A stretch of DNA of 64,000 nt from Theropithecus gelada (GCF_003255815.1 NC_037682.1:49377131-49441130); one strand, 5' to 3'; positions 25,545-37,965 are shown, numbered from the stretch's first letter. The notes: generated by a model from the sequence alone, not told the origin. Made by a program: numbers and translations.

Positions 25545-26080
25545 TAGATTGATTCCCCAAATGTTTATTAAGTGCCTACTCTGTAGTATGCACTCTTTTC
25601 TATTTTGGGCACACTAAGATCAAGAGAATTTGACTCTTGCCCCTAAAGGGCCCACAATCTAGTAAGCAATGTGATAATTGTTAAAATAGGTGTGTTCCCA
25701 GAGAGAAAATGCTATGGAAGGAGGAAGTGCTTAGCTCTGCCTGGGGAAGTACTGGCAATCTTCATGGATAAGGTGATGTTAAAATTGAATCTTAAAAGGA
25801 GGTATAAGTTCCCCAGGTTTATGGGGAAGGATGCAGAATGACAAAGATGCAGAGAAGAAAAAAATCACTCCAGACAAAGAGAATAGCTGCCCATAGGTGT
25901 AGAAGCAATAGACAGCATGGCACATTCAGAAACGACAAACAGTTGGCACAGGCTGAGTGTACAGGAGCAATCATAGGCGAGATTGGAAAGGTATGCAAGG
26001 GGTCAGATCACAGAGTACCTTTTATACTGCACAAGGGAATCTGGAATGCATGTGGTAAACATGATTGTATTCACACCACA
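25545..26080 (-). mobile_element. L2 LINE, longer antisense copy
   Basis: Complement of the L2 3' region: AATGTTTATTAAGTGCCTACTCTG, CCCACAATCTAGTAAG, GAAAATGCTATGGAAGG, then upstream L2 sequence with GATAAGGTGATGTTAAAATTGAATCTTAAAAGG and GGGGTCAGATCACAGAG. The 86-codon + strand frame at 25838-26098 lies across this element and is not a gene. Confidence 0.7.
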
Positions 26081-27750
26081 AATGGTAAAGTAGTATAAGG
26101 TATAGTGAACAACTTTATGGTGTGATATTCCTCTGTTAATTTGATCTCTAGTTTACATTTCCCATTACACTAGATTTAATAGTTAAGGCACTGTGTTTGG
26201 TAAGATTGATAGTCCCTTTAGTACAATGGTACCCTGTGGCAAATGAGACTGTACAAATAGTGTAATGATACACGCTGAATAAACAAAACTGTTTAAGACT
26301 GAAGCAAAGCCAAGGTCCAACCATTTCCTGGGGATTTGGGGAAATCCTGTAATCTGCAGTTTATACTAAGCCCAATCATATTTAGCACATTGCTTCTCAG
26401 TGAATGGGCCTTGATACTGTATTTCAACCAAATGACAAAGCAAGAAGTAAGAAATCTATAAAGAAAAACTATGGTTCTTCTAATTGTTAATGCCTTGCAA
26501 TTATGCCCCTTTCTGGAATAATAAAATGTTCCTTGGCAGAGGTCAGGATCTCTGCCACTGACTTATTTAACAGATCCTCTTAACATCTGTCCTGCAGACT
26601 GTTCACTTTATTAGCAGACAAGAGACCCAACAGACTTAGCCTGCTGTGTGCCTTTTTCACATTCACACAGCTGTGGATTAACTCAGACTTTCCAGAAGAG
26701 GACCAACCAGAAGGGATAGTAATGTTATTGGCTGATTCTAAAAAGATGGGAAAAAAGAGCAGAAACAAATGTTGCCCTAGTACAATTCAGTGTTTTTAGG
26801 GTGACAATTACCAGTCTGTTTTAAAAAGGAATAAAAGCAGCTATTCCACTAAAAAAGGAAAGTCTATTCATATCTGTGTGGGAACCTAATCAGGCTCTTG
26901 TTTCCAGTGACGATGACTCCACAGTCGCACCAGGTCTGTGACAAGAATGCTCCTTTTGTATGCTGATAATGTGGAAACCATAAAATTTCCTTTAAGAGAC
27001 ATATGTGTTTACATCATGAGATGTGTTATTGACAAAATGCTTTGTTCTCCTCATATTTTCCATGCAGAGTTTCATGCTGGGTTGTTAGGCTGGAAATCTT
27101 TGATTAACTAGAATTAGTTACTGAAATAAAATAGACACTTTTGTCTTATGATTCATCTTGCTGAGCTGTAAATTATAGTAAAACACATAAGAAGTGACAG
27201 AAAGAAGTGCTGATTTAAACCTCTGACCCACGACAGGCACAAAAACATAAGATTATTCCTTCAAAGAGCTGCATAGAGACATAAATATTCCATGGTCCAC
27301 TTGGAATTATGCCTTCTTAACAAACTAAAGCTGTGATTTTACATCATGTAATGAGAGTTTTCTAGGGGTGTTATGGCAGGCATAGAGGAGATATTAAGAT
27401 TTAGGAAAATCTCCCTTAAATTAGTACTGTGAATGCTTAAAGACTTTTTCCTTAATTTTTTTTGCATCAATCTTTAAACTGACAATAAAAAGAATAAAAG
27501 AAAGTTATTGTTCCCTACATGAATAGCCAAGGGTGCTTTCTCCTTTTCCAGAGAAGTGGTACATTTTATAAATCTTAAGACTCTCAACATCCCACTGGCC
27601 CTTAGTGTGAACATCTTAGCTCTGTGAAATACAGTCTAGGGGTACGAGTCCAAAAGAATGGGCCAAAAGGGGAGACATGACTAAATACAGAACAGAAACT
27701 CCATTAGCCCAAACGCTTCCTCGTTGCAGGGATTGGTGTGAATTCTGCTA
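26080..27750. other. SOX6 intron, unique stretch
   Basis: No interspersed repeat recognised over 1.6 kb in an otherwise repeat-dense intron. The segment 26880-27120 has more even base composition than its surroundings and could be a conserved non-coding element; only cross-species alignment would tell. Confidence 0.45.
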
Positions 27751-27754
27751 GATT

Positions 27755-27983
27755 TTTTAAAAAATTATTATTATTTTTTTTAGAGTTGGGATCTTGCTCT
27801 CTCACCCAGGCTGGAGTGCCATGGTACAATCATAGCTCACTGCAGCCTTAAACTCCGAGCACAAGTGATCCTCCCACCTTAGCCTCTGGAATAGCTGAAA
27901 TTACAGGTTTGAGCCATCATGCCTGACTAATTTTTTAAAAAACTTTTTAGAGACAGAGTCTCCCTATGTTTCACTGTGCCTGG
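27755..27983 (-). mobile_element. AluJ, antisense, with internal deletion
   Basis: Complement of an old Alu: GATCTTGCTCTCTCACCCAGGCTGG, GCAGCCTTAAACTCC, the middle linker TTTTTTAAAAAACTTTTTAGAGACAG, then a jump from CCCTATGTTT to CACTGTGCCTGGC, so most of the left monomer is missing. Confidence 0.8.
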
Positions 27984-28344
27984 CTATTTTTAAACTTTTA
28001 GTTAACAAAGGACCTCTTTCTGGGGCTTCACTGTGAGTAAAGCCTACCTAACTGTCCCTCTGTCAAAATTAATTGTTCCCAGTGATGGTGTTTCAGTAGT
28101 AAGTTGTAAATGCTTCCATTTTACCATTTATTATATTATGTTTTTCTCCCTGTCTTCTTCCCATCCGTGCTGTGAGACAGCATATCTCTGATGTCCTGAA
28201 AGACAGCGTATCTTCTTCATCTTTGCATCAGTAATAATTTTTGCTAAATAAATAAAAATATCAATAAGTATTTTTCTGAATAAGATCTTTAGAGTATTTT
28301 CTGTTAAAGAAGATGTACCTATAAGAATAACAAGAGCCTGTAAG

Positions 28345-28530
28345 TATTAAGTCTTCATAATGTGCCTGTGTTTTAAGTACATTCTGCATGTTAATTCATT
28401 TATTCCATACAACAATCTTTTGGAGTAGGTTCTATTGTTATCCCCATTTTCACAGATGTAGAAATGTAAGGCCCAGAGAGATTAAATAACTGCCCAAGAT
28501 CACCCAGCTAGTTAACAGTGGTTCACTATA
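28345..28530 (-). repeat. MIR SINE, antisense
   Basis: GTTAATTCATTTATTCCATACAACAATC, TATTGTTATCCCCATTTTCACAGATG, GCCCAGAGAGATTAAATAACTGCCC and CACCCAGCTAGTTAACAG follow the complement of MIR closely. Confidence 0.85.
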
Positions 28531-28539
28531 CTATTCTGT

Positions 28540-29640
28540 CTCTCATAGCAACTTATAAGACCTCACTTTTTCTAAATTTCTTCTTCAGTCTTTTATATTA
28601 ACTGTTACCTGCTTTATCTGCTATAGAAATTTTTCAAGTGGATTATTGTGCTATATATCAGTATCATATCTAATGACAATAAAGCATATTGTATGCTTAT
28701 TATATACTATTTAAATGATTTTTACTATGGTTTATATATATAAGGTATCATTTCTTCTGCTAATTAGAGAGTAAGCCATGGGTATTACTGTAGGATACAG
28801 ATGGCATATTTACATACTGCAAAATGTACTGAAGTTCTCCAATTGGCAGTACTAATAATTTGCAGTTTAAAAAGTGATGGTTAGTAAAGTTGCCTTGAAA
28901 TGGGGTAAAACATTTTTATTTTCATTTAAAAAACACAGAAGAAAATGTAAGAAGAAAGTAAGAAGAGGATATTTTATGTTTCTTGTCTAGTCTACCTGAT
29001 CACTTATAAGTAAATTCAAAATACCTCCTTATGTCTCAATATTTATAACAAACACATATTGTACTTTAGTATTAACATGAAATTTATATTTAATAAATCT
29101 ATATATTATTATTTTTGTTCATTAGCCTGATTTTTGTTTGCAATCTTCCAAAGTCTGCTGAGAAATTAAATACCTAGTTTAGTTTAAAAACAGTGAAAAC
29201 ATTTTGATATAATAAACATGTTCATTTCCAACTAGTAATATTTGTTCTGTCCAATAATTAAGTGAAAAAACAGCATTTGAATAATCTTATACTTTCCTTT
29301 TATGCAATTTTGTTTTCTCAAGTATATATATTTCACAATTTAAATAAAGACCATTTTCTTGTCATTACACAGTTACCCATGCTTGCCTTTATTCTGTGTT
29401 CTTTTGGAAGCTATTATGGATGACAACTGAAGGGCATAGAAGCTGGGCAGTGTAGAATATTTTTCAAGCAACAGCATCTGGTTCCTTGGCAGTCATTGTG
29501 GGCCAAGGCAAGGCAGCCCTGGCATATCTCCAGATTCTTATGTGGGTATTGCTGAGGGATTTCCAGGTCTGCCATGTTGTTTTAATGGTGTTTCCTAGAA
29601 ACCCAGAAACTCAGAATGGAACACAAAGTCGGTGTCACGG
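28540..29640. other. SOX6 intron, AT-rich unique stretch
   Basis: Very AT-rich (many ATATA and AAATTT runs) with no recognisable repeat or gene. Confidence 0.5.
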
Positions 29641-30110
29641 TGTATAAGACCTACATGATCTGGCCCCATTACTATCTTTCTGACACCTAACATGTTACCT
29701 TTTGCCCAGCTCAGCTACACTGGTCTCTTCATTATTCCTCAAACATTCCAAGCACAAATACACCCTTGCCATAGGGTTTTCAACTATACTTTGCCTCTGC
29801 TTGGATGCTGTCCTCATATGATGACATGGCTTACTCTCTCACTTAGCTCGAGTCTTTATTCAAATGTCCCCTTCTCTGAGTTTTCTTGACCTCTCTAAAA
29901 GCCCCCCACCCCACCACATACTCATATACCTGATCACTTTATCTTTCATAGCACATATCACCACCAGAGTTACATATCTATATGCTTATCTGTCTTGTTT
30001 TCCCTTCCTCCTCCCAAAAAGTCACTGCTCACATCTGCTTTTCCAAAACCAAAATTGTACCTGGCCCATAGCAGCAACTCAATAAATAATATTTGATTGA
30101 ATAACTGAAT
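29640..30110 (+). mobile_element. L2 LINE 3' end, sense
   Basis: Good L2 match in forward order: ACATGATCTGGCCCCATTAC, CAGCTACACTGGTCTC, TGCCTCTGCTTGGATGC, TTCAAATGTCCCCTTCTCTGAG, CATAGCACATATCACCACC, TACCTGGCCCATAGCAGCAACTCAATAAATAATATTTG. The two short + strand open frames inside it are L2-derived. Confidence 0.85.
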
Positions 30111-30660
30111 TTGCCTTTTGTTTACTAAGAAATTATGCATTCAAATATTGGTAAATTGACATATATTCATTTACTAAAATACACGATTGGACTCAGCACA
30201 TGCACTAAAAAATATGTACACATTGAAAACTTCCTTATGTGGGAAATAATGCTTAGATTTCAAATCTAATTTCTGGACTCATTGATGAGTTTTTATATCT
30301 TATTGGAAGAGTCAAGATGTACTTATTTAAGGTTTACCTGATGAACTAAAGCCTTGTGACAAAAGAGTTAAAGGAACATTACAAGTATAAGCTATACCAC
30401 TTGGAGTAAATTCAGAGAACTGAATCTCTTCAGCATAGTCTGCCCAGCTGTTGGGAACAAAAAGAAAACACATCCATCCCCATAATGCTGATTTTCAACT
30501 GCCCTAATTATCACCTTTTTGAATTTCTTACTTCAAGAACTAAATTACAAATTGTTTCAATAACTAACTTTTATTTCTGTAAATAAGACATTGTATGTTA
30601 ACATACTTTATTTAGCACCCTGAAAGAAAAAAATACTTGGAAAAAGCAGAGAGAGAGAGA
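30110..30660. other. SOX6 intron, unique stretch
   Basis: Nothing recognisable apart from a short (AG)n tract at 30648-30660 bordering the large L1. Confidence 0.5.
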
Positions 30661-31392
30661 TTATTTCATCTCCCCCTTTTTTTTGGCAAGTTTGTTATAT
30701 AGATAAATTGCATGTCACAGGGGTTTGTTGTACAAATTATTTCATCACCCAGGTAATAAGGATCGTACCTGATAGGTATTTTTTTATCCTCTTCCTCCTC
30801 TTACTCTCTACCCTCAAGTAGGCCCCAGTGTCTGTTGTTCCCTTCTTTATGGCCATGTGTTCTCGAAGTTTAACTCCTACTTACAAGTGAGAATATGTGG
30901 TATTTGATTTTCCGTTTCTGCATTAGTTTGCTTAGGATAATGACTGCCAGCTCCATCCATGTTGCTGCAGAGAACATGATGTGGTTCTTTTTCATGGCTG
31001 CATAATGTTTCATGGTGTCTATGTACCACATTTTCTTTATCAAGTCTACCATAATGGGCATTTAGGTTGATTCCATGACTTTGCTATTGTGAGTAGTGTT
31101 GCAATGAACATACACGTGTGTGTCTTGATGGTGGAATGATTTATATTCATTTGGGTATATGCCCCATAATGAAATTGCTGGGTCAAATGGTACTTTTGTT
31201 TTAAGTTCTTTGAGAAATCACCACACTGCTTTCCACAATGGCTGAACTAACTTGCATTCCTACAAGCAGTATATAACCACACTAGCATCTGTTATTTTTT
31301 GGCTTTTTAGTAATAGTCATTCTGACTGGTGGGAGATGGCATCTTATTGTGGTTTTGATTTGCATTTTTCTAATACATTTCTCTAGTGATAT

Positions 31393-31775
31393 TGATACAG
31401 TTTGGATTTGTGTCTCCGCCCAAATCTCATGTTGAATTGTAATCCCCAGTGTTGGAAGAGGGACCTGGTCAGAGGTGATTTGATCATAGTGGTGGATTTC
31501 CCTCTTGCTGTTCTCATAATAGTGAGGGAGTTCTCATGAGATCTGGTTGTTTAAAAATGTGTAGTACCTCCCATTTCTCTCTCTTCCTCTTGTTCTTGAC
31601 ATGTAAGATGTGCCTGCTTCCCTTTCATCTTCCATCATGATTGTAAGTTTCCTAGGGCCTCCCAGCTATGCTTCCTGTACAGCCTGCAGAACCATGAGCC
31701 AATTAAAACTTTTTTCTTCATAAATTACTCAGTCTCAGGTATTTCTTTATAGAAGTGGGAGGATGGACTAATACA
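31393..31775 (+). mobile_element. Solo MaLR LTR (MST/THE1 type) inserted in the L1
   Basis: Starts TGATACAGTTTGGATTTGTG and ends GGACTAATACA, the terminal sequences of MST/THE1 LTRs of the ERVL-MaLR group; 383 bases. The flanking GATAT (31388-31392) and GATGC (31776-31780) look like a diverged 5-base duplication, and the L1 sequence resumes directly (GATGCTGAGCAC). AATTAAAACTTTTTTC near its end includes the usual polyadenylation-like region. No internal region is present. Confidence 0.85.
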
Positions 31776-32249
31776 GATGCTGAGCACTTTTATTACATGC
31801 CTATTGACTGTGAGTCTGTCTTCTTTTGAAAAGTGTCTATTAATGTCATTTTCCCACTCTTTACTTGGGTTGTTTGTTTTTTTGCTTATTGATTTGTTTA
31901 AGTTCCTTATAGATTCTGGATATTAGACCTTTTTCAGATGTACGGTTTGCAAATATTTTCTCCCATTCTGTAGGTTGTCTGTTTACTCTGTTGATAATTT
32001 CTTTAGCTTTGCAGGCGGCCTTTAGTTTAATTAGATCTCATTTGTCAGTTTTTGTTTTTGTTGCAATTGCTTTGGCATCTTTGTCATTAAATCTTTGCCA
32101 GGAACTATGTCCAGAATGGTATTTCCTAGGTTATCTTCCAGGATTTTTATAGTTTTAGGATTTAAACTTAAATCTTTAATCCATTTTGAATTGATTTTAG
32201 TATATGGTGTAAGGAATGGGTCCAGCTTCAGTATTCTGCATATGGATAG

Positions 32250-33126
32250 TGATATGGTTTGGCTGTGTCTGCACCTAAATCTCATCTTGAATTGTAGCCC
32301 CCATAATCCCCACATGTCATGAGAGGGACCCGGTGAGAGGTAACTGAATCGTGTGGAAAAGTTCTTCGTATGCTGTTCTCACAGGAAATGAATAGTCTCA
32401 TAAGAGCTGATGGCTTTATAAAGGGCAGTTTCCCTCCACACATGCTTTCGTTTTTGCTTTGTTCTCTATTTTTTTTGAATGTCTTTATTATTACTATTAT
32501 TATATACTTTAAGTTCTAGGGTACATGTGCACAACGTGCAATTTTGTTACATAGGTATAGATGTGCCATGTTGGTTAGCTGCACTCATCAACTCATCATT
32601 TACATTAGGTATTTATTCTAACACTATCCCTCCCTCAGTTCCCTACCCCACAACAAGTCCAGTGTGTGATGTTCCCCTCCCTGTGTCCATGTGTTCTCAT
32701 GGTTCAACTCCCACTTATGAGTGAGAACATGTGGTGTTTGGTTTTCTGTCCTTGTGATATTTTGCTGAGAATGATGGTTTCCAACTTCATCCATGTCCCT
32801 GCAAAGGACATGAACTCATCCCTTTTTATGGCTGCATAGTATTCCATGGTGTATATGTGCCACATTTTCTTTATCCAGTCTATTATTGATGGACATTTGG
32901 GTTGGTTCCAAGTCTTTGCTATTGTGAATAGTGCCACAATAAACTCATGCACACACTCTTTTGCCTGTCACCCTGTAAGACGTGCCTTTGCTCCTCCTTT
33001 GCTGTCCACCATGATTGTGAGGTCTCCCCAGCCACATGGAACTGTGAGTCTTATTAAACCTCTTTTTATTTATAAATTACCGGGTCTTGGGTATTTCTTC
33101 ATAGCAGTATGAAAATGGACTATACA
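32250..33126 (+). mobile_element. Second MaLR LTR, split by a young L1 fragment
   Basis: Starts TGATATGGTTTGGCTGTG and ends GGACTATACA, with an exact 5-base duplication GATAG at 32245-32249 and 33127-33131; L1 sequence resumes at once (GATAGCCAGTTATT). LTR sequence occupies 32250 to about 32450 and about 32953-33126, with an L1 insertion between. GTAAGACGTGCCTTTGCTCCTCC marks the second half. Confidence 0.87.
32450..32952 (-). mobile_element. L1PA-like 5'-truncated fragment, antisense, inside the MaLR LTR
   Basis: Complement of a young primate L1 3' end: TATACTTTAAGTTCTAGGGTACATG, CACAACGTGCAATTTTGTTAC, TGAGTGAGAACATGTGG and CATAGTATTCCATGGTG. The minus strand still reads an ORF2 C-terminal stretch (KKMWHIYTMEYYAAIKRDEF). 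Less diverged than the surrounding L1. CACACATGCTTTCG and CACACACTCTTTTG at its edges may be a decayed target-site duplication. Confidence 0.82.
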
Positions 33127-36100
33127 GATAGCCAGTTATTCTAGCGCCAATCATTGAATAGGGAGTCCTTTCCCCATTGCTTGTTTTTGTCCACTTTTTC
33201 AAAGTTCAGATGGTAGTAGGTGTGTGACTTTTTTTTCTGGGCTCTATATTCTGTTCCACTGGTCTATGTGTCTGTTTCTTTTTACTAGCATCATGCTGTT
33301 TTGGTTACTGTAGCCTTGTAGTATAGTTTGTAGTCAGGTAATGTGATGCCTTCACCTTTGTATTTTGCTTAGGATTGCCTTGGCTATTCAAACTCTTTTT
33401 TTTTTTTTGTTCCATATGAGTTTTAAAATAAATGTTTCTATTTCTATGAAGAATGTCATTGATAGTTTGATAGGAATTGCATTGAATCTGTTTAATTGCT
33501 TTTGGCAGTATGGCCGTTTTAACAATATTGAGTCATCCTATGCATGAGCAAGGAATGTTTTTCCATTATTTTCCATTAGTTAGTATCATCTGTAATTTCT
33601 TTGGGCAGTGTTTTGTAATTCTCATTATAGAGATCTTCCCCCTCCCTGGTTAGTTGTAGTCCTAGGTATTTAATTCATTTTGTGGCTATTGTGCATGTGA
33701 TTATGTTTTTGATTTGCTTCTCAGTTGGGACATTGTTGGTATATAGAAATAGTTTCAGTAGAAATGGCACCAGCTCTTCTTTATACATCTGGTAGAATTC
33801 AGCTGTGAATCCATCTGTAAATCCTGGGATTTTTCTGGTTGGTAGACTTTTTATTACTGATTCAATTTTGGAATTCGTTATTGGTATATTCAGGGATTTG
33901 ATTTCTTCCTGGTTCAATTTTTGGAAGTTGTATGTTTTTAGGAATTTATCCTTTTTTTTCTAAGTTTTCTAGTTTGTTTGCATAGAGATGTTCATAGTAG
34001 TCACTGAGAGTTTTCTCCATTTTGTGTCATCAGTGGTAGTGTCCCCTTTGTAATTTCTAACTGTGTTTATTTGTTCTGTTTTCTTTATTAATCTAGCTAG
34101 TGGTCTATTAATCTTATTTATTCCTTCAAATAACAAACCAGGTTTGTTGATCTTTTGTATGGTTTTTTGCATCTCAATTTCCTTCAGTTCAGCTCTGATT
34201 TTGGTTATTTCTTGTCTTCTGCTAGTTTTGGGTTCGGTTTGCTTTGGTTTCTCTGGTTCCTCTAGGTGTGATATTGGGTTGTTAATTTGAGATCTTCCTA
34301 ACTTTTTGATGTGGGCATTTAGTACTATAAACTTTGCTTCTAACACTGCTTTAGCTGTATCCCAGAGATTCTTATATATTGTATCTTTGGTCTCATTAGT
34401 TTCAAGGAATTTCTTGATTTCTGCCTTAATTTCATTGTTTACTCAAAGGTCATCCAGGAGCATGTTGTTTAATTTCCATGTAATTCTACAATTTTGAGTG
34501 ATTTTCCTAGTAATGATTTCTATTTTTATCATGCTGTGGTCCGAGAGTCTGTTTGGAATGATTTTGTTATTTTTTTTTAACTTGTTGAGGATTATTTTAT
34601 GGCTGATTGTGTGGTCAATTTTAGCATATCTGCCATGTACAGATGAGAAGAATGTATATTCTTTTTTTTTTGTGGGGTGGAGAGTTCTGTAGCTGTTAGG
34701 CCCATTTGGTCAAATGTTGAGTTTAGGTCCCAAATACATTTGTTAGATTTCTGGCTCGATGATCTGTCTAATATTGTCAGTGGGGTGTTGAAATCTATGT
34801 TTGTATGATTCTCTAACTCTCTTCGTAGGTCTCTAAGAACTTCCTTTATGAATCTGAGTTTTCCTGTGTTGGGTGCATATATATGTAGGATAGTTAGGTC
34901 TTCTTATTGAATAGAATCCTTTACCGTTATGTAATGCCTTCCTTTGTCTTTTTAAATTGTTGTTTGTTTAAAGTATGTTTTTTTTCTGAAATTAGCATAG
35001 CAATTTCTGCTTTTTTCTGTTTTCTGTTTACCTTGTAGATTTTTCTCCATCCCTTTACCTCGAGCCTATGGGTGTCACTGAATGTGAGTCTCTTGTCGAC
35101 AGCTTATAGTTAAGTCTTGCTTGCTTTATCCAACGTGTCACTTCATGCCTTTTAATTGGGCATTTAGCCCATTTACATTCAAAGTTAATATTGATATGTG
35201 CAGGTTTGATCCCATCATCATATTGTTAGCTGGTTATAATTCAGACTTGATTGTGTGGTTGCTTTATACAGTCACCAGTCTGCGTACTTAAGTGTGTTTT
35301 CGTGGTGGCTGATAATGTTCTTTCCTTTCCATGTTTAGCACTCCCTTAAGGGCCTCTTGTAAGGCAGGTCTGCTGGTAATAAATTCCCTTAGCACTTGCT
35401 TGTCTGAAAAGGGTCTGATTTCTCCTTTACTTAAAATAAAGCTTAGTTTCTCTGAATATGAAATTCATGGTTGGGATTTCTTTTAAGAATGCTGAATATA
35501 GGCCCCCAATCTCTTATGGCTTGTAGGGTTTCTGCTGAAAAGTTTGCTATTAGACTGATGGGGTTCTCTTTGAGGTTACCTGCTCCTTCTCTCTAGCTAC
35601 CTTTAACATTTTTTCTTTCATTTTGCCCCTGGAGAATCTGATGACTGTGTCTTAGGGACGGTCATCTTGTATAGTATCTCACAGAGGTTCTCTGCATTTC
35701 CTGGATTTGAATGTTGGCCAAACTAGTGAGGTTGGGAAAATTTTCATGGATGATATCTTCAAACATGTTTTCCAAGTTGCTTGCCTTCTATTCCTCTCTG
35801 TAAAGGACATCAAAGAGTCATAGATTTGGTCTCTCTCCATAATCCCTTATTTCTTGGAGGTTTCATTCATTCTTCTTTATTATTTATTTTCTTGTTTTTG
35901 TCTGACTGAGTTATTTTAGAGAAGCTGTCTTGAAGCTCTGAATTTCTTTCCTCAACTTGGTTGATTCTGATTAATACTTGCAATTATATTATGAAATTCT
36001 TGAAGTGAGTTTTTTAGCTCTCTCAGTTCAATTTGGTTCTTTCTTAAAATGTCTATTTGTCTTTTATCTCTTGTATCATTTTATTATATTCCTTAGATTC

Positions 36101-36599
36101 TTTGGATTGGGTTTTGACTTTCTCCTGAATGTTGATAATCTTCATTCCTATCCATATAGAAGTCAGAAATGAATTCTGTTTTTGACATTTCAGCCATTTC
36201 AGCCTGGTTAAGAACCATTGCTGGTGAACTAGTGTGATCATTTGAAGGTAAGAATGCACTCTGGCTTTTTGAGTTGCCAAAGTTCTTGTGCTGGTTCTTT
36301 CTCATCTGTGTGGGCTGATGTTCCTTCAGTCTTTGAAGCTGCTATCCTTTGAATGTTTTTCTTTTTCTTTCTTTCTTTTTTTAAATCTTCTTAGATGCCC
36401 TTCAGGGTTGGATTATGGTAAAAGGTGGGTTCAGTTGACTGGCTTTGATTCTAGTCTGGATCTTGAAGGAGCCCTTCCAATTACTGTCTCCATGCCTACA
36501 TTTCTTTTGTTAGGTGTTCTGGTCTATGGGGGTCCCTTAGGCAGGGACAGCAGTTAGAAGACAAGCTGTATCCTTGCCAGGTCAGCCCTAATTTTCTAT

Positions 36600-37140
36600 T
36601 CAAGTTCTTCCTGGGGAAAGACTGGGTTGTACCTTCCTGTGGAATTCAAGCAGAAGCAAGACCACTGGGTTGGAAGCTCTAGTGAGTGTGGCCTGTCTGG
36701 GTATAAGAGGTGGGGTTCAGTAGAGTTGCCTGCCCTGCTATCAGGATGTTTTCAAGGCAACGGGATGCTGTATCCCCCTGCAAATCCAGGCAGAAATAGG
36801 ACCACTGGGCTGGAAGTTATAACATGTGTTGCTCACCTGGCTACAAGAGGTGTGTTTGAGTAGAGTCATCTACCCTGCCTTCTGGGTACTTCCCAGGACA
36901 ACAGGAAGCTGCACTTGCTGGCTAAGTTCAGACAGAAGTGAGACCACTGGGCTAGAATCTGTAGCAGGTGTTCCCTGCCTGGCTATCAGTGGAGAGGTTT
37001 GGTAAGGTTGCCTGCCCTGCTGTCTGGGTGTTTCCTGGTAAAAGAGAAAGTTACAGCTGCTGGCTGAGTTCAGGCTGAAGTGGAACCACTGGGCCAGAAG
37101 CTAGTGCTGAGCCTTGTCTGGTGAGGGGAGGTGAAGCAAT
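36600..37140 (-). repeat. Tandem ~141-bp repeat array in the L1 5' UTR (about four units)
   Basis: The landmark ACCACTGGG recurs at 36661, 36801, 36943 and 37085 (spacing 140, 142, 142). Each unit also has CAGAAGTGAGACCACTGGGCTGGAAG-like and GTTGCCTGCCCTGCTGTCTGGGTGTTTCC-like blocks. The units are diverged from one another, so the array is old. It is GC-richer than the rest of the intron. Confidence 0.85.
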
Positions 37141-37599
37141 CTTACTGGCCTCAGGCACCACAACTGTGACCTCTATTGGAGCTATGGTGCTGGTGCTGAT
37201 CTGTTCTTGGTCCCAAGACTTGTAGAGGTCACTCTGGACTCAAGAATTGCTTCTGTAAAATGGCTGGGTAGCTCTCTGCCTCAGTCTAGAAATGTGATGG
37301 GAGGGATATAGGGGGTTAGGGGGATTCTCCCATTACCAGTCTTACACAGGCCCCTGTGGAGAGTGTGCCCCCCCAACAGGGGGCTCTCACCCTTTCCCAT
37401 GTTAGGGAAGTTCTTCTGGCTCTGTGTTGAGCCCAGACAGACTGGTGCCCAGCTTCACTCCTCTCTGTTCTCTGCGTCTTTCTGTTGCCTTAATGGATCC
37501 TAACGTGGTTTCAGAGATGATTGGCCTGCAGGGTCAGTGTTCACTAACCCTTTTGTTTCTTCTCTGTGAGAGCAGCACACGTGAGCTGCTTCTAGTCTA

Positions 37600-37608
37600 C
37601 CATCTTGG
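37600..37608 (-). promoter_or_regulatory. YY1-type motif at the L1 5' end
   Basis: CCATCTTGG on the + strand is CCAAGATGG on the minus strand, about 12 bases inside the L1 5' end. A YY1 site at this position is an established feature of primate L1 promoters. Whether it is bound here is unknown. Confidence 0.5.
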
Positions 37609-37619
37609 CCCCCTCTCCC

Positions 37620-37965
37620 CACATTGTTTCTTAATTATTTGCAACTATGTTCCATAAGGAAATGCTCTCCTGAATGCATTCCAAAATAACTGGTGCAATT
37701 CAAGAATGAATTCCAACTTACTTTTGTAACAGTGGACTGGGTGATTTGTTATCTGATGGATTCAGATTTTTTTAAGTTTCAGATTTTTTTAAGAGTAGGA
37801 CCTTTGATCTGAGCCTCTTCTCCTTTCCTTTCTACAGCTTCTCCTCACATCCATACCCAATGCAGCCTCTGCCCCATTAGCTCAAAGAGTTATGTTAGAG
37901 GAGCAAACTACCCAGTGCTTGGACAAATAGTCAAGAGGACCTTTAGCTAGGGAAACTATTCTTTC
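37620..37965. other. SOX6 intron, unique stretch
   Basis: No repeat or gene recognised between the L1 and the next Alu. Confidence 0.5.

Larger units (their letters stand above)
30670..37620 (-). mobile_element. Structurally near full-length LINE-1 (older L1P/L1M), antisense
   Basis: Read on the minus strand it runs from an L1 5' end at about 37620 (complement of CCATCTTGGCCCCCTCTCC) through a 5' UTR, a decayed ORF1 region (about 35650-36310), ORF2, and the 3' UTR to a T-run at 30670. ORF2 remnants are plain: KPKTSRRQEITKIRAELKEIE at about 34190-34260 and DGFTAEFYQMYKEELVPFLLKLF at about 33755-33825. After LLKLF the match jumps to LYTNN, which normally lies several hundred residues later, so the reverse transcriptase core is deleted at about 33750. 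Two MaLR LTRs are inserted. The copy is dead. Counting insertions and the deletion, the original was about 6.5 kb. Confidence 0.88.

Noticed and set aside
25838..26098. 86-codon + strand basic protein
   Set aside because: It lies inside an antisense L2 copy and has no match to a protein family.
33969..34346. 125-codon minus-strand frame with good protein-like character
   Set aside because: It is a remnant of L1 ORF2 (TSRRQEITKIRAELKEIE), not a host gene.
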